Shown here piece by piece: positions 52,141 through 60,690 of a stretch of DNA of 64,000 bases; within the stretch, counting starts at the first letter, position 1; every line of letters starts with the position of its first letter. This DNA is from Sterolibacterium sp. (GTDB lineage: Bacteria > Pseudomonadota > Gammaproteobacteria > Burkholderiales > Rhodocyclaceae). The notes beneath the pieces were generated by a model. The model had not been told where the DNA came from, did not search any database, and saw only the letters and a program-made list of their open reading frames with translations. Position numbers and translations under genes: made by a program. The stretch lies in assembly GCA_028713555.1 (NCBI GenBank), contig JAQTOA010000006.1:62001-126000 (forward strand). The letters run 5' to 3'.

Positions 52141-53040
52141 GTGACTGATGCTCGCGGTGAAAAGCTTGCCGCACGGCGCAGCGCAACGGATCCTGGGGCT
52201 TCGCTGCTTCCCGTGCGCGAGTTTCATTTCACGGCGGCCGATTTCGAGCGGGTGCGCAAGCTGATCTATGAGCATGCCGGAATCTCTCTCGCCCCGGTCA
52301 AGCAGGACATGGTCTACAGCCGTCTGGCGCGGCGGCTGCGGGCCAACAACTACACTACCTTCGTCGAGTATCTGGCGCATCTGGAACGCAACGATGAAGC
52401 CGAGTGGGAAACCTTTATCAATTCGCTGACCACCAATCTCACGTCGTTCTTCCGCGAGGCGCATCATTTCGAGATCCTCACCAAACACCTGAAGAAAATT
52501 AGCGCGCATGCCAAGCAGATACGCATCTGGTGTTCGGCCGCTTCCACCGGGGAGGAGCCGTATACCCTGGCGATTACCGTTTGCGAGGCATTCGACAGTT
52601 TTACGCCGCCAGTCAGCATCATTGCCAGCGATATCGATACCAATGTGCTGGCCACTGCCGGCAAGGCAGTTTATGCGATGGAGCGGGTCGGAAAAATGGC
52701 GCCGGAACGGCTGCGGCGCTTTTTCCTCAAGGGTACTGGTAATCATGAGGGCTTTGTTCGGGTAAGGCCCGAATTGCAGAAGCTGGTCACTTTTACCCGG
52801 GTCAATCTGCTGGATGCCCATTGGCCGAATGTGCCGGGGCCGATCGACGTGATGTTCTGCCGGAATGTCATGATCTATTTTGACAAGCCGACCCAGTACC
52901 AGATACTCAAGAAGTTTGTCCCCTTGTTGCGCGAAGACGGATTGCTGTTCGCCGGGCATTCCGAGAGTTTCATGCATGCCGCCGACCTGTTCCGCCCACT
53001 CGGGCGTACCGTTTATGAACGCGCGGACCGAAAGTGCTGA
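52141..53040 (+). CDS. cheR: Chemotaxis protein methyltransferase CheR
   Basis: Methylates glutamates of chemoreceptors using SAM. The protein of about 299 aa has the N-terminal helical domain (FTAADFERVRKLIYEHAGIS, SRLARRLRANNYTTF) and a Rossmann SAM-binding domain (RIWCSAASTGEEPYTLAITV, DIDTNVLATAGKAVY, DVMFCRNVMIYF). The start is not certain: GTG at 52141 or a TTG at 52108 are possible. A 15-codon frame (52101-52148) links the MCP remnant stop to this gene by overlaps and could couple translation. cheD begins inside its last codons. Confidence 0.94.
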   Translation: MTDARGEKLAARRSATDPGASLLPVREFHFTAADFERVRKLIYEHAGISLAPVKQDMVYSRLARRLRANNYTTFVEYLAHLERNDEAEWETFINSLTTNLTSFFREAHHFEILTKHLKKISAHAKQIRIWCSAASTGEEPYTLAITVCEAFDSFTPPVSIIASDIDTNVLATAGKAVYAMERVGKMAPERLRRFFLKGTGNHEGFVRVRPELQKLVTFTRVNLLDAHWPNVPGPIDVMFCRNVMIYFDKPTQYQILKKFVPLLREDGLLFAGHSESFMHAADLFRPLGRTVYERADRKC

Positions 53041-53641
53041 ACTCAGCTTCACCGAGCATCTGGCAAGCAACCGTTACTACGACCGCACTTTCGAGGTCGA
53101 GGCGGTCAAGGTGCTGCCGGGCGAGTATTACGCCTCCACTTCCAACATGGTGCTGGTGACGGTTCTCGGCTCCTGCATCTCGGCTTGCATTCGCGATCGC
53201 GAGAAGAATATCGGCGGCATGAATCATTTCATGCTGGCCAATGGGGGTAACACCGATGCGCCGAGCAGCGCCTCAGCCCACTACGGCGTCTATGCCATGG
53301 AAGTGCTGATTAACCACCTGCTCAAGATTGGTGCCCGTCGAGGTTACATGGAAGCCAAAGTGTTCGGCGGCGGACGGGTCATGTCCTCATTGTCCAGCTC
53401 CCAGATTGACGAGCGTAATTCCCAATTCGTTCTTGATTTTCTTAAGACGGAAGGTATTCCGGTAAGGGCAAAAGATCTGCTGGATATTTACCCACGCAAG
53501 GTTTACTTCTTTCCGAGTACGGGCCGGGCGCTGGTGAAGAAACTGGTGCGTCTTCACAATGACACACTGGTGCGGCGCGAGAAGGAATACGAGGCGCGCC
53601 TCACCGAAACGCCAATATCTGGCGACATTGAACTGTTCTGA
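53015..53641 (+). CDS. cheD: Chemoreceptor glutamine deamidase CheD
   Basis: Deamidates receptor glutamines to glutamate so they can be methylated. The 208-aa protein carries the catalytic Cys and His in VLGSCISACIRDREKNIGGM and NHFMLANGG, and the conserved KVFGGGRVM, which follows YAMEVLINHLLKIGARRGYM. The ATG at 53015 lies 26 bp inside cheR, indicating coupled translation. Usual length is 160-200 aa; the N-terminal 30 residues are an extension. It forms the adaptation module with cheR and cheB. Confidence 0.95.
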   Translation: MNARTESAELSFTEHLASNRYYDRTFEVEAVKVLPGEYYASTSNMVLVTVLGSCISACIRDREKNIGGMNHFMLANGGNTDAPSSASAHYGVYAMEVLINHLLKIGARRGYMEAKVFGGGRVMSSLSSSQIDERNSQFVLDFLKTEGIPVRAKDLLDIYPRKVYFFPSTGRALVKKLVRLHNDTLVRREKEYEARLTETPISGDIELF

Positions 53642-53651
53642 AGGATTAGGC

Positions 53652-54728
53652 ATGGCAATCAAGGTTCTCATCATTGACGATTCCGCGCTAATGCGCACGC
53701 TATTGACGGAAATCATCAATGCTGCGCCAGACCTCGATGTGGTCGGGGCCGCGCCTGACCCGATCACCGCACGCGAAATGATCAAAGTGCTGAATCCGGA
53801 CGTCCTAACGCTGGATGTGGAAATGCCGAAAATGGATGGCCTGGAATTTCTTGGGCGTCTGATGAAGTTGCGGCCAATGCCGGTCGTCATGATCTCATCC
53901 TTGACCGAGCGTGGCTCAGAGGTAACCCTGCAGGCCTTGGAACTTGGCGCCGTCGATTTTCTTCCCAAGCCGCGCATGGAGAACATTCCTCTATTGCAGG
54001 ATTATTCCGAGGAAATTCGTGACAAGATACGTGCCGCCTGTGGTGCTCGTCTGAAGTCAGTAGCAGTAGCGCGACTGGCCCCAGCCGCGGCGAGTTCGGG
54101 CCTGCCGTATCCGCCATTGAGCGCACGGATGTTGAGTGAGAAATTGATCGCGATCGGTGCTTCGACCGGCGGCACCGAAGCCATCAAGGATGTATTGGTG
54201 AGCTTGCCGGCTCAGGTGCCGGGGATTGTCATTGTTCAGCATATGCCGGAATCATTCACCGCTTCATTCGCCAAGCGCCTTGACAGCCTTTCCCGGGTCC
54301 ATGTAATCGAGGCTCGGGGCGGCGAACGGATCGAGCCCGGTGTGGCTTATCTGGCGCCAGGGCACTCGCATCTCTTGGTCAAGAAAAGCGGGGGTGGGTA
54401 TGTGACAGAGCTGTCGAAGGAGGAGCCGGTCAACCGCCACCGACCCGCTGTGGACGTGCTGTTTCGTTCGGTGGCAAGGTTGCTGAAACACAACGCCATT
54501 GGCGTAATTTTGACTGGCATGGGCAAGGACGGCGCCCAAGGGCTGCTTGAGATGCGCCAAGCCGGGGCCTGGACAATAGGCCAGAACCAGGAGTCATGCG
54601 TGGTCTACGGCATGCCGCGCGAGGCAGCATTGGTCGGTGCGGTCGAAGACGTGGTTGCCTTGGACGATGTTTCCGGGCACATTCTGGCCCGTTTGCGCGC
54701 CATGGATCGCCAGGGGCAGCGAGTTTGA
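53652..54728 (+). CDS. cheB: Chemotaxis response regulator protein-glutamate methylesterase CheB
   Basis: Demethylates receptors when phosphorylated by CheA. The 358-aa protein has a receiver domain with Asp55 in LTLDVEMPKMDG and a methylesterase domain with the catalytic Ser in IAIGASTGGTEAIK, His in VQHMPESFTASFAKRLD, and Asp in GMGKDGAQGLLEMR. The ATG at 53652 follows cheD by 10 bp with AAGGA upstream; earlier in-frame starts would overlap cheD. It is complete and looks functional. Confidence 0.97.
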   Translation: MAIKVLIIDDSALMRTLLTEIINAAPDLDVVGAAPDPITAREMIKVLNPDVLTLDVEMPKMDGLEFLGRLMKLRPMPVVMISSLTERGSEVTLQALELGAVDFLPKPRMENIPLLQDYSEEIRDKIRAACGARLKSVAVARLAPAAASSGLPYPPLSARMLSEKLIAIGASTGGTEAIKDVLVSLPAQVPGIVIVQHMPESFTASFAKRLDSLSRVHVIEARGGERIEPGVAYLAPGHSHLLVKKSGGGYVTELSKEEPVNRHRPAVDVLFRSVARLLKHNAIGVILTGMGKDGAQGLLEMRQAGAWTIGQNQESCVVYGMPREAALVGAVEDVVALDDVSGHILARLRAMDRQGQRV

Positions 54729-54753
54729 CCAACTTTCTTGCTTAGCCAGCCGC

Positions 54754-54759
54754 TATAAT
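54754..54759 (+). promoter_or_regulatory. Likely -10 box upstream of the STAS pseudogene and cheV
   Basis: A perfect TATAAT, 25 bp after the cheB stop; a -35 element is weak (AACTTT at 17 bp). A short palindromic repeat, CACGT-ttttt-CACGTG-like (54767-54782), follows. It may drive the STAS/cheV genes. Confidence 0.4.
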
Positions 54760-54800
54760 CCGTTCGCACGTTTTTCACGTGGCACAGAGGCAGCAAATAA

Positions 54801-55103
54801 ATGCAGGTCACTGTCGACAGTACCGAACAATGCGTCACGATTTTCTTGTAGGGGCGCTTCGATTTCAATGCGCACCGTGATTCTCGTGCAGTAACCGAAG
54901 CAGCATTGAAGGGGGCGCCAATCCGCCTCCAGGTGGGTTTGAGAGGGGCCGATTATCTGGATAGCTCGGCCTTGGGTATACTCCTGATGTTACGTGATAA
55001 AGCCCAAGCCGCCAATAAGACGGTGTCGCTAGTCAACTGCCGTGGCAGTGTTCGCCAAGTATTGGATATTGCCAACTTCAGCAAATTGCTTCCGATTAGC
55101 TGA
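54801..55103 (+). pseudogene. STAS-domain anti-sigma factor antagonist-like gene with an in-frame amber codon
   Basis: Reading from the ATG at 54801 gives MQVTVDSTEQCVTIFL, then TAG (54849-54851), then GRFDFNAHRDSRAVTEAA and LDSSALGILLMLRDKAQ through to TGA at 55103. Without the TAG the product would be a complete 100-aa STAS protein; the DSSALG phosphorylation/serine loop is present. L-x-G-R-F-D-F-N is the normal STAS start strand, so a single base change (for example CAG or TGG to TAG) explains the break. It sits between cheB and cheV and is otherwise undamaged. Confidence 0.75.
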
Positions 55104-55233
55104 TAAAGGGAGTTCTGACGCCGGGATGGTTGCTAGCGGTCTGCATCAAACTGGACAAAATGGCGTAATATTACGATCGTAGGGGATTGGTGCGGCGTTT
55201 CCTTGCCGCGCGTTCTGGTAGAAAGGCGAAAAA

Positions 55234-56199
55234 ATGTCCGACCTGATGAAGAGTATTGACGAGCGAACACGGCTGGCCGGAACGAACAAGCTGGAGATTC
55301 TGCTGTTTACACTGGGTATTGATACTCGCACCGGTCGGCGCGAAACCTTCGGTATCAATGTGTTCAAGGTGCGCGAAGTGATGCGCACGCCGTCGATTAC
55401 CTCGGCGCCGGATATGCCATCGGCGGTAAAAGGTATGGTCAGTTTGCGCGGCGTTTTGGTGCCGGTGATTGACCTGGCCGAATACATTGGCGTACAACCG
55501 GAATCGCCGCGCGAGATCATGATCGTGACCGAATACAATCGCCATACGCAAGGTTTCCTGGTTGAGGGTGTGGATACCATCTTGCGCCTCGACTGGTCGC
55601 AGATGCGGGTACCTCCGGATATGCTGACGTCCAACTTGGGGGGACTGGTGACGGCAGTGACCGAGTTGCCCGACGGTCGTCTGGTGATGATGCTCGACGT
55701 CGAACGGGTGCTTGCCGAAACGACCAAATACGACGACGCTTTCATGTTCAAGGATATTCAACCGGTCGCCGACCAGGACCTTACGGTGTTTTATGCGGAT
55801 GACTCATCGGTAGCGCGTGGCCAGATTCAACGCACCCTGGAGGCGCTCGGCATGAAGTCCATCTCCGCGGTAAATGGCCGCGCCGCCTGGGATGAATTGC
55901 TGAAGATCGCTGCCTATGCCGAGAGTAGCGGCCAACCTGTCAGCGATATGGTGCAGCTGGTTCTTACTGATGTTGAAATGCCGGAAATGGATGGTTACAT
56001 TCTGACCAAGAACATCAAGAGCGACCCGCGTTTTGCCGGTATTCCGGTGATCATGCATTCATCGCTGTCCGGCATGTCCAACCAACAGCTCGGCCAATCG
56101 GTGGGTGTCGATGAATACGTGCCGAAGTTCGAACCGCAGCGCCTGGCCGAGACATTGACTCGTTTGACCAAGCGCCACCAACAGGAAGTTGGTGTGTGA
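55234..56199 (+). CDS. cheV: Chemotaxis coupling protein CheV (first copy)
   Basis: A 321-aa CheW-receiver fusion that couples receptors to CheA and can accept phosphate. The CheW half (15-175) shows [20 protein letters not shown] then MPSAVKGMVSLRGVLVPVID. The receiver half has the phospho-acceptor Asp in [19 protein letters not shown] and Lys in EYVPKFEPQ. GAAAGG precedes the ATG. A second cheV follows after 28 bp, with closely similar sequence in the receiver core, so the two arose by duplication. Confidence 0.95.
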   Translation: MSDLMKSIDERTRLAGTNKLEILLFTLGIDTRTGRRETFGINVFKVREVMRTPSITSAPDMPSAVKGMVSLRGVLVPVIDLAEYIGVQPESPREIMIVTEYNRHTQGFLVEGVDTILRLDWSQMRVPPDMLTSNLGGLVTAVTELPDGRLVMMLDVERVLAETTKYDDAFMFKDIQPVADQDLTVFYADDSSVARGQIQRTLEALGMKSISAVNGRAAWDELLKIAAYAESSGQPVSDMVQLVLTDVEMPEMDGYILTKNIKSDPRFAGIPVIMHSSLSGMSNQQLGQSVGVDEYVPKFEPQRLAETLTRLTKRHQQEVGV

Positions 56200-56227
56200 T
56201 GGAAAACCCAGCGAAAAAGAGACTTTC

Positions 56228-57178
56228 ATGAACCAACCTGACAAAAGCATGCTTGAGTCGGTTGATGCCCGCACGCAGTTGGCGGGCTCCAACCGTATGG
56301 AAATCCTGCTGTTCTCGCTGGGTACTGGAGAGACCTTCGGGATCAATGTATTCAAGGTACGCGAGGTCAGCAAGACTCCGAAGATCACCAAGACGCCGAA
56401 TATGCCGGCCGGGGTCGAGGGGCTGATCAGTCTGCGCGGCAATGTCATTCCGGTGCTGTCCCTGGCGCGCTCGATGGAGCTTGTCGATGCGCCTGCGGGG
56501 CTTGGCGGTTCGATGATGGTCACTGAATACAACAAGCGCATACTGGGCTTTCTGGTGCATGATGTCGACCGCATTATCCGCGTCGATTGGAACAAGGTAC
56601 TTGCCCCCGAGTCCGTCATCACCGGCGGAACGCACCGCTTCATCACCGCTATCACTGAGTTGCCCAGCGGCAAGCTGGTATCCATTCTCGACGTCGAACA
56701 GATTCTCTCCAATACCTTCGGGGAGGCGACGGTCGGGGATTTGCAGCGGCTTGAAGAAGGTGCTGAATACAATGTTTTCTTCGCTGACGATTCGGCCGTG
56801 GCGCGCAAGAAAATCGCCGAAGTTCTCGACAAGCTGGGCGTCAAGCACAAGCACGCGCTCAACGGGCTGGAAGCGTGGACGCGTTTGTCCGGCATGGCGG
56901 CGCATGCGCAGCAGACCAATAAGGATTTGCGCGATGAAGTCCAATTGATTCTGGTCGATGCCGAGATGCCGGAAATGGACGGCTATGTGCTGACCAAGAA
57001 CATCAAGAGCGACAAGCGCTTTGATGGCATCCCCGTGGTGATGCACTCGTCGCTGTCGTCCGAGGCCAATCGCGCTATGGGCTCGCGTGTTGGCGTCGAT
57101 GCTTATGTCGCCAAGTTCGATGCGGAAATGCTGGCGGATACGCTACGTCCGCTGTTGATGAAATCACATAGAAACTGA
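56228..57178 (+). CDS. cheV: Chemotaxis coupling protein CheV (second copy)
   Basis: A 316-aa CheW-receiver fusion, the tandem paralogue of the gene before it. The CheW half contains [20 protein letters not shown] and [20 protein letters not shown]. The receiver has Asp in [20 protein letters not shown] and Lys in AYVAKFDAE. The ATG at 56228 was chosen because it has AAGAGA upstream and gives an N-terminus matching copy one ([20 protein letters not shown] vs DLMKSIDERTRLAGTNKLEI). Copies differ mainly in the middle of the CheW region. Confidence 0.95.
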   Translation: MNQPDKSMLESVDARTQLAGSNRMEILLFSLGTGETFGINVFKVREVSKTPKITKTPNMPAGVEGLISLRGNVIPVLSLARSMELVDAPAGLGGSMMVTEYNKRILGFLVHDVDRIIRVDWNKVLAPESVITGGTHRFITAITELPSGKLVSILDVEQILSNTFGEATVGDLQRLEEGAEYNVFFADDSAVARKKIAEVLDKLGVKHKHALNGLEAWTRLSGMAAHAQQTNKDLRDEVQLILVDAEMPEMDGYVLTKNIKSDKRFDGIPVVMHSSLSSEANRAMGSRVGVDAYVAKFDAEMLADTLRPLLMKSHRN

Positions 57179-57191
57179 GTCGGAGAGCCTT

Positions 57192-57593
57192 ATGCCAGAT
57201 CCGGGCAAAATCAAATTCCTCGTTGTAGACGATTTCTCGACGATGCGTCGCATTGTGCGCAACCTGCTCAAGGAGTTGGGTTATACCAACGCCGACGAGG
57301 CCGAAGACGGCGCTGTCGCGTTGCAGAAACTTAAGGGAGGTGTTTACGATTTTGTCATTTCCGACTGGAACATGCCTAACATGGATGGCCTACAGCTGTT
57401 GCAGGCGGTGCGCGCCGATCCGGCCCTGAAGCATCTGCCGGTATTGATGATTACAGCCGAGGCAAAAAAGGAAAACATCATTGCCGCCGCGCAGTCTGGC
57501 GCCAGTGGCTACATAGTCAAACCATTTACCGCCGGAACCTTGAACGATAAGCTGGTCAAGATATTCGAAAAACTTGCCCAGTCCCCCGCGTAA
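57192..57593 (+). CDS. cheY: Chemotaxis response regulator CheY
   Basis: The diffusible switch protein: CheA phosphorylates it and it binds FliM to change rotation. The 133-aa receiver has Asp13/14 in [17 protein letters not shown], phospho-acceptor Asp58 in [12 protein letters not shown], Thr in [11 protein letters not shown] and Lys in GYIVKPF. GGAGAG precedes the ATG. cheZ follows after 29 bp. Confidence 0.97.
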   Translation: MPDPGKIKFLVVDDFSTMRRIVRNLLKELGYTNADEAEDGAVALQKLKGGVYDFVISDWNMPNMDGLQLLQAVRADPALKHLPVLMITAEAKKENIIAAAQSGASGYIVKPFTAGTLNDKLVKIFEKLAQSPA

Positions 57594-57622
57594 GACCAGC
57601 GCATCGAGGGTACGAGGACATC

Positions 57623-58465
57623 ATGGCAAAACCAATAAAGTTTGACGAGTCCAGCGACAACGAGGATTTGCAGTCCCTGTTCGACAGCATCGCAGCTGGG
57701 AGCGAGGTGCCCATGCCGGTGGCCAGGGAGACGGTGCCGGTGGCCGATGCATCCGGCGATTCAGATGACCTGCAGGCCTTGTTCGACAGCGTTGCTGCGC
57801 AAGTCGATGAACCTTCGTCTCCTGGCCAAAACCAGCCAAAGACTGGAACTTCAGTAGAAGAGATCCCCACTGTTTTTAACAGCCTCGGTCAGATGACGCG
57901 CGAGCTTCACGACACCTTGCGCGAACTCGGCCATGACCAGTCCTTGGGGGAAGCTGCACGAACCATTCCCGATGCGCGCCAGCGCTTGTCCTATATTGTT
58001 CAAATGACCGAACAGGCAGCTAGCCGTGCGCTAAACGCCATTGATATTGCCAAGCCAATCCAAGATAATTTGCAAGCCCAGTCGGAAGCTCTTGCCGTTC
58101 GCTGGGGGAAAGTCTTCGCCAATCAGCTGTCAGCTGAAGATTTCAAGCTGTTGGCGACGGAAACTCACGCCTTTCTCTGCACTGTTCCACAACAGACGGC
58201 GGCTACCAACGGCCAGTTGACTGAAATCATGATGGCCCAGGATTTTCAGGATCTCACTGGCCAGGTTGTCAAGAAAGTGGTTGAGCTGGTGGAAAATCTG
58301 GAAACGCAATTGCTGCGTGTGCTGATTGAAGCAAAGCCTCCGGAAATGAAGGTAGATGCGCCTGAAGGTATGCTCAATGGTCCGGTGATCAATGCTGCAG
58401 GGCGGAGCGATGTGGTTACCTCCCAGTCGCAGGTCGACGACCTGTTGGAGAGTTTGGGGTTTTAG
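57623..58465 (+). CDS. cheZ: CheY-P phosphatase CheZ with duplicated N-terminal motif
   Basis: Accelerates removal of phosphate from CheY. The 280-aa protein is longer than E. coli CheZ (214). The core long helix carries RQRLSYIVQMTEQAASRALN and the catalytic-region MMAQDFQDLTGQVVKKVVEL. The C-terminus SQSQVDDLLESLGF is the CheY-binding peptide. The extra N-terminal ~70 residues hold two near copies, EDLQSLFDSIA and DDLQALFDSVA, of a helix similar to that peptide. ATG at 57623 follows a GAGGACATC spacing. It lies between cheY and cheA. Confidence 0.95.
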   Translation: MAKPIKFDESSDNEDLQSLFDSIAAGSEVPMPVARETVPVADASGDSDDLQALFDSVAAQVDEPSSPGQNQPKTGTSVEEIPTVFNSLGQMTRELHDTLRELGHDQSLGEAARTIPDARQRLSYIVQMTEQAASRALNAIDIAKPIQDNLQAQSEALAVRWGKVFANQLSAEDFKLLATETHAFLCTVPQQTAATNGQLTEIMMAQDFQDLTGQVVKKVVELVENLETQLLRVLIEAKPPEMKVDAPEGMLNGPVINAAGRSDVVTSQSQVDDLLESLGF

Positions 58466-58528
58466 CTGCCAATGTTGGTTGCCGATGTGCGTTGATCGCG
58501 ACGCCATGAGGCATTAGGAGAGCGAGTG

Positions 58529-60460
58529 ATGAGTGATTTTCAAGGGATGGAAGAGCTGTTGCAGGACTTCCTGGTCGAGGCGACCGATCTCCTGTCCAGC
58601 GTCGATAACAAGCTGGTGGACCTGGAAAAAACCCCCGATGATCATAGCTTGCTGAATGACATTTTTCGGGGATTTCATACCATCAAGGGTGGCGCAGGCT
58701 TTCTCAACGCCACTGAACTGGTTACCCTCTGCCATCTGACGGAGAACCTTTTCGACCGCTTGCGCAACGGCGAACTGGTACTCACCCGAAAAATCATGGA
58801 TGCCATCATGGATGCCACTGGCGCCGTGCGCGATATGTTCGACGCGCTGGGACGTAGCGTGCAGCCCGGTCCGGCTTCCCCGGCTCTGCTGGCTGCACTC
58901 AAGCAGGCCATCGCAGGAGAAGCGGCGGACACCCCTGCGGCTACCACTGCCGCCGAACTGCCCAAGCAGGCTGCCTCCGCTTCCACGGCACAGGCGGTCG
59001 CGACGCCAGCGCAGCCAGTGGCGACAGGTCCGGATTGGGGTGGTCTGCTTCAGGCAGTTACCAGTGTTCCCGTGGCCAAGCCGGCCGCCGCTGATTCGAC
59101 TGCCCAGAGCATTGTCGACCATAGCGATGTGCGCGGAAAGTCGCCGGAACAGATTATCAAGGAAGCCATCGGCCGCCGCCCCAGCGATAAACCCGGCTAC
59201 CAAGGCCCGCCTACCAGTCGCCGCGAAGGCGAGAAGACTCGCGACAACACGATTCGAGTCGACACGTCGCGACTTGACCAAGTGCTTAACCTCTCAGGCG
59301 AAATCGGACTGACCAAGAATCGTCTCAATGCGCTGCGCAACGACATTCTCAATGGCAACAAAGAGATCGATACCATGGCCGCGCTCGATCAGGCGGTGAG
59401 CCAACTCGATCTGCTGGTTTCCGATCTGCAAAGCGCAGTCATGAAAACGCGGATGCAGCCGATCGGCCGCTTGTTTCAGAAGTATCCCCGCATTGCCCGC
59501 GATCTGGCCCGTGGCTTGGGCAAGGACGTCGAACTGGTGCTGGTCGGCGAAGACACCGAAATCGACAAGACCATGATCGAGGATCTGTCGGATCCTATCA
59601 TCCACCTGATTCGGAATGCCGTCGATCATGGGGTGGAAATGCCCGCCGAGCGTAAAGCCAGCGGAAAACCCGAGAAATGTGAGGTCCGTCTGGAGGCGCG
59701 CCAGGAAGGCGATCACATTGTTCTTCTGGTAGCCGACGATGGCCGTGGCATGAATCCGGAGAAGCTGCGCGCCAAAGCGCTGGAGAAAGGCCTCATCACG
59801 GATGAAGAAGCCAATGCAATGGACGAACGGCAGAGTTTCAACCTGATTTTTCTGCCCGGTTTCTCGACCGTGGAAGTGGCGTCCGACGTGTCCGGCCGTG
59901 GCGTCGGCATGGATGTGGTCAAGACCAACATCCATAAATTGAGCGGTTCGATAGAAATCAAGTCGGTGCTTGGCAAGGGCACCACCTTCGTGATCTCATT
60001 GCCGTTGACGTTGGCGATTCTGCCGGTGTTGCTGGTGGAACTGGGCGAGCAGCCGTTTGCCGTGCCGCTCTCGATGGTGCGCGAGATACTGCCGATAGAC
60101 GTCAATCAGGTACAGGAAGTCGGTGGCAGCGCCATCATGGTGGTGCGCGGCGAGGTTCTGCCGTTGTTGCCTCTGACCAGCTTGCTGGGCTGGGCGCCCG
60201 AACGCGTGCCCGAGTATGGCGTACTCATGCAGGCCACGGATAGTTCGTTCATTCTTGCCATTGATGGCTTTGCCGGTCGCGAGGATGCCGTCATCAAATC
60301 GCTGGAAGGTTTCCGGCCCAAGGGTGTTGCCGGCGTGACCACGCTTTCGAACGGCCAGATTGTCCTCATTCTTGACATGAAGGAACTGCTTGCCGGGCTA
60401 GGTGAAAACCGCGGCGTGCCGCGTTCCACTTTTATTCTGGAAGAATCCGCTGCCGCCTGA
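58529..60460 (+). CDS. cheA: Chemotaxis sensor histidine kinase CheA
   Basis: The central kinase of chemotaxis. The 643-aa protein has an HPt (P1) domain with His50 in FHTIKGGAGFL, a long Ala/Pro-rich linker (about 115-235), the P3 dimerisation domain (NTIRVDTSRLDQVLNLSGEI), the P4 ATPase (LIRNAVDHGVEMP, DDGRGMNPEKL, GRGVGMDVVKTN) and the P5 CheW-like domain. I see no folded P2 CheY-binding domain in the linker. The ATG at 58529 (not the GTG one codon earlier) has AGGAGAG upstream. It is the last che gene here. Confidence 0.96.
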   Translation: MSDFQGMEELLQDFLVEATDLLSSVDNKLVDLEKTPDDHSLLNDIFRGFHTIKGGAGFLNATELVTLCHLTENLFDRLRNGELVLTRKIMDAIMDATGAVRDMFDALGRSVQPGPASPALLAALKQAIAGEAADTPAATTAAELPKQAASASTAQAVATPAQPVATGPDWGGLLQAVTSVPVAKPAAADSTAQSIVDHSDVRGKSPEQIIKEAIGRRPSDKPGYQGPPTSRREGEKTRDNTIRVDTSRLDQVLNLSGEIGLTKNRLNALRNDILNGNKEIDTMAALDQAVSQLDLLVSDLQSAVMKTRMQPIGRLFQKYPRIARDLARGLGKDVELVLVGEDTEIDKTMIEDLSDPIIHLIRNAVDHGVEMPAERKASGKPEKCEVRLEARQEGDHIVLLVADDGRGMNPEKLRAKALEKGLITDEEANAMDERQSFNLIFLPGFSTVEVASDVSGRGVGMDVVKTNIHKLSGSIEIKSVLGKGTTFVISLPLTLAILPVLLVELGEQPFAVPLSMVREILPIDVNQVQEVGGSAIMVVRGEVLPLLPLTSLLGWAPERVPEYGVLMQATDSSFILAIDGFAGREDAVIKSLEGFRPKGVAGVTTLSNGQIVLILDMKELLAGLGENRGVPRSTFILEESAAA

Positions 60461-60503
60461 GTGCCTGTTTACTCTTGCATTAACGGTTTGCGCTAAGCTG
60501 AGG

Positions 60504-60560
60504 GATCGAGCGGACGCTCGATCGATTACGCGGCGCAATTCAGTCGGTAAAATCCGACTG
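60504..60560. promoter_or_regulatory. Two inverted repeats between cheA and flhB
   Basis: GATCGAGCG-ga-CGCTCGATC (60504-60523) is a perfect 9+9 repeat with a two-base loop. CAGTCGG-taaaat-CCGACTG (60541-60560) is a 7+7 repeat. Neither has a T tract. They lie in a 230-bp gap before flhB and could mark a terminator or promoter operator; no flagellar sigma-28 consensus could be placed with confidence. Confidence 0.45.
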
Positions 60561-60690
60561 ATTCGAAGGTTTGCGCCACTGGTTCCCCATGTTCTTCCAT
60601 AGCGGTGAATTGACGGGCTAAACCCGCTCTATTCCCGCGCTGATCTCTTGCCGCTGACAGCAATAATCGCCGTTATGCGAGGGACCGTCC

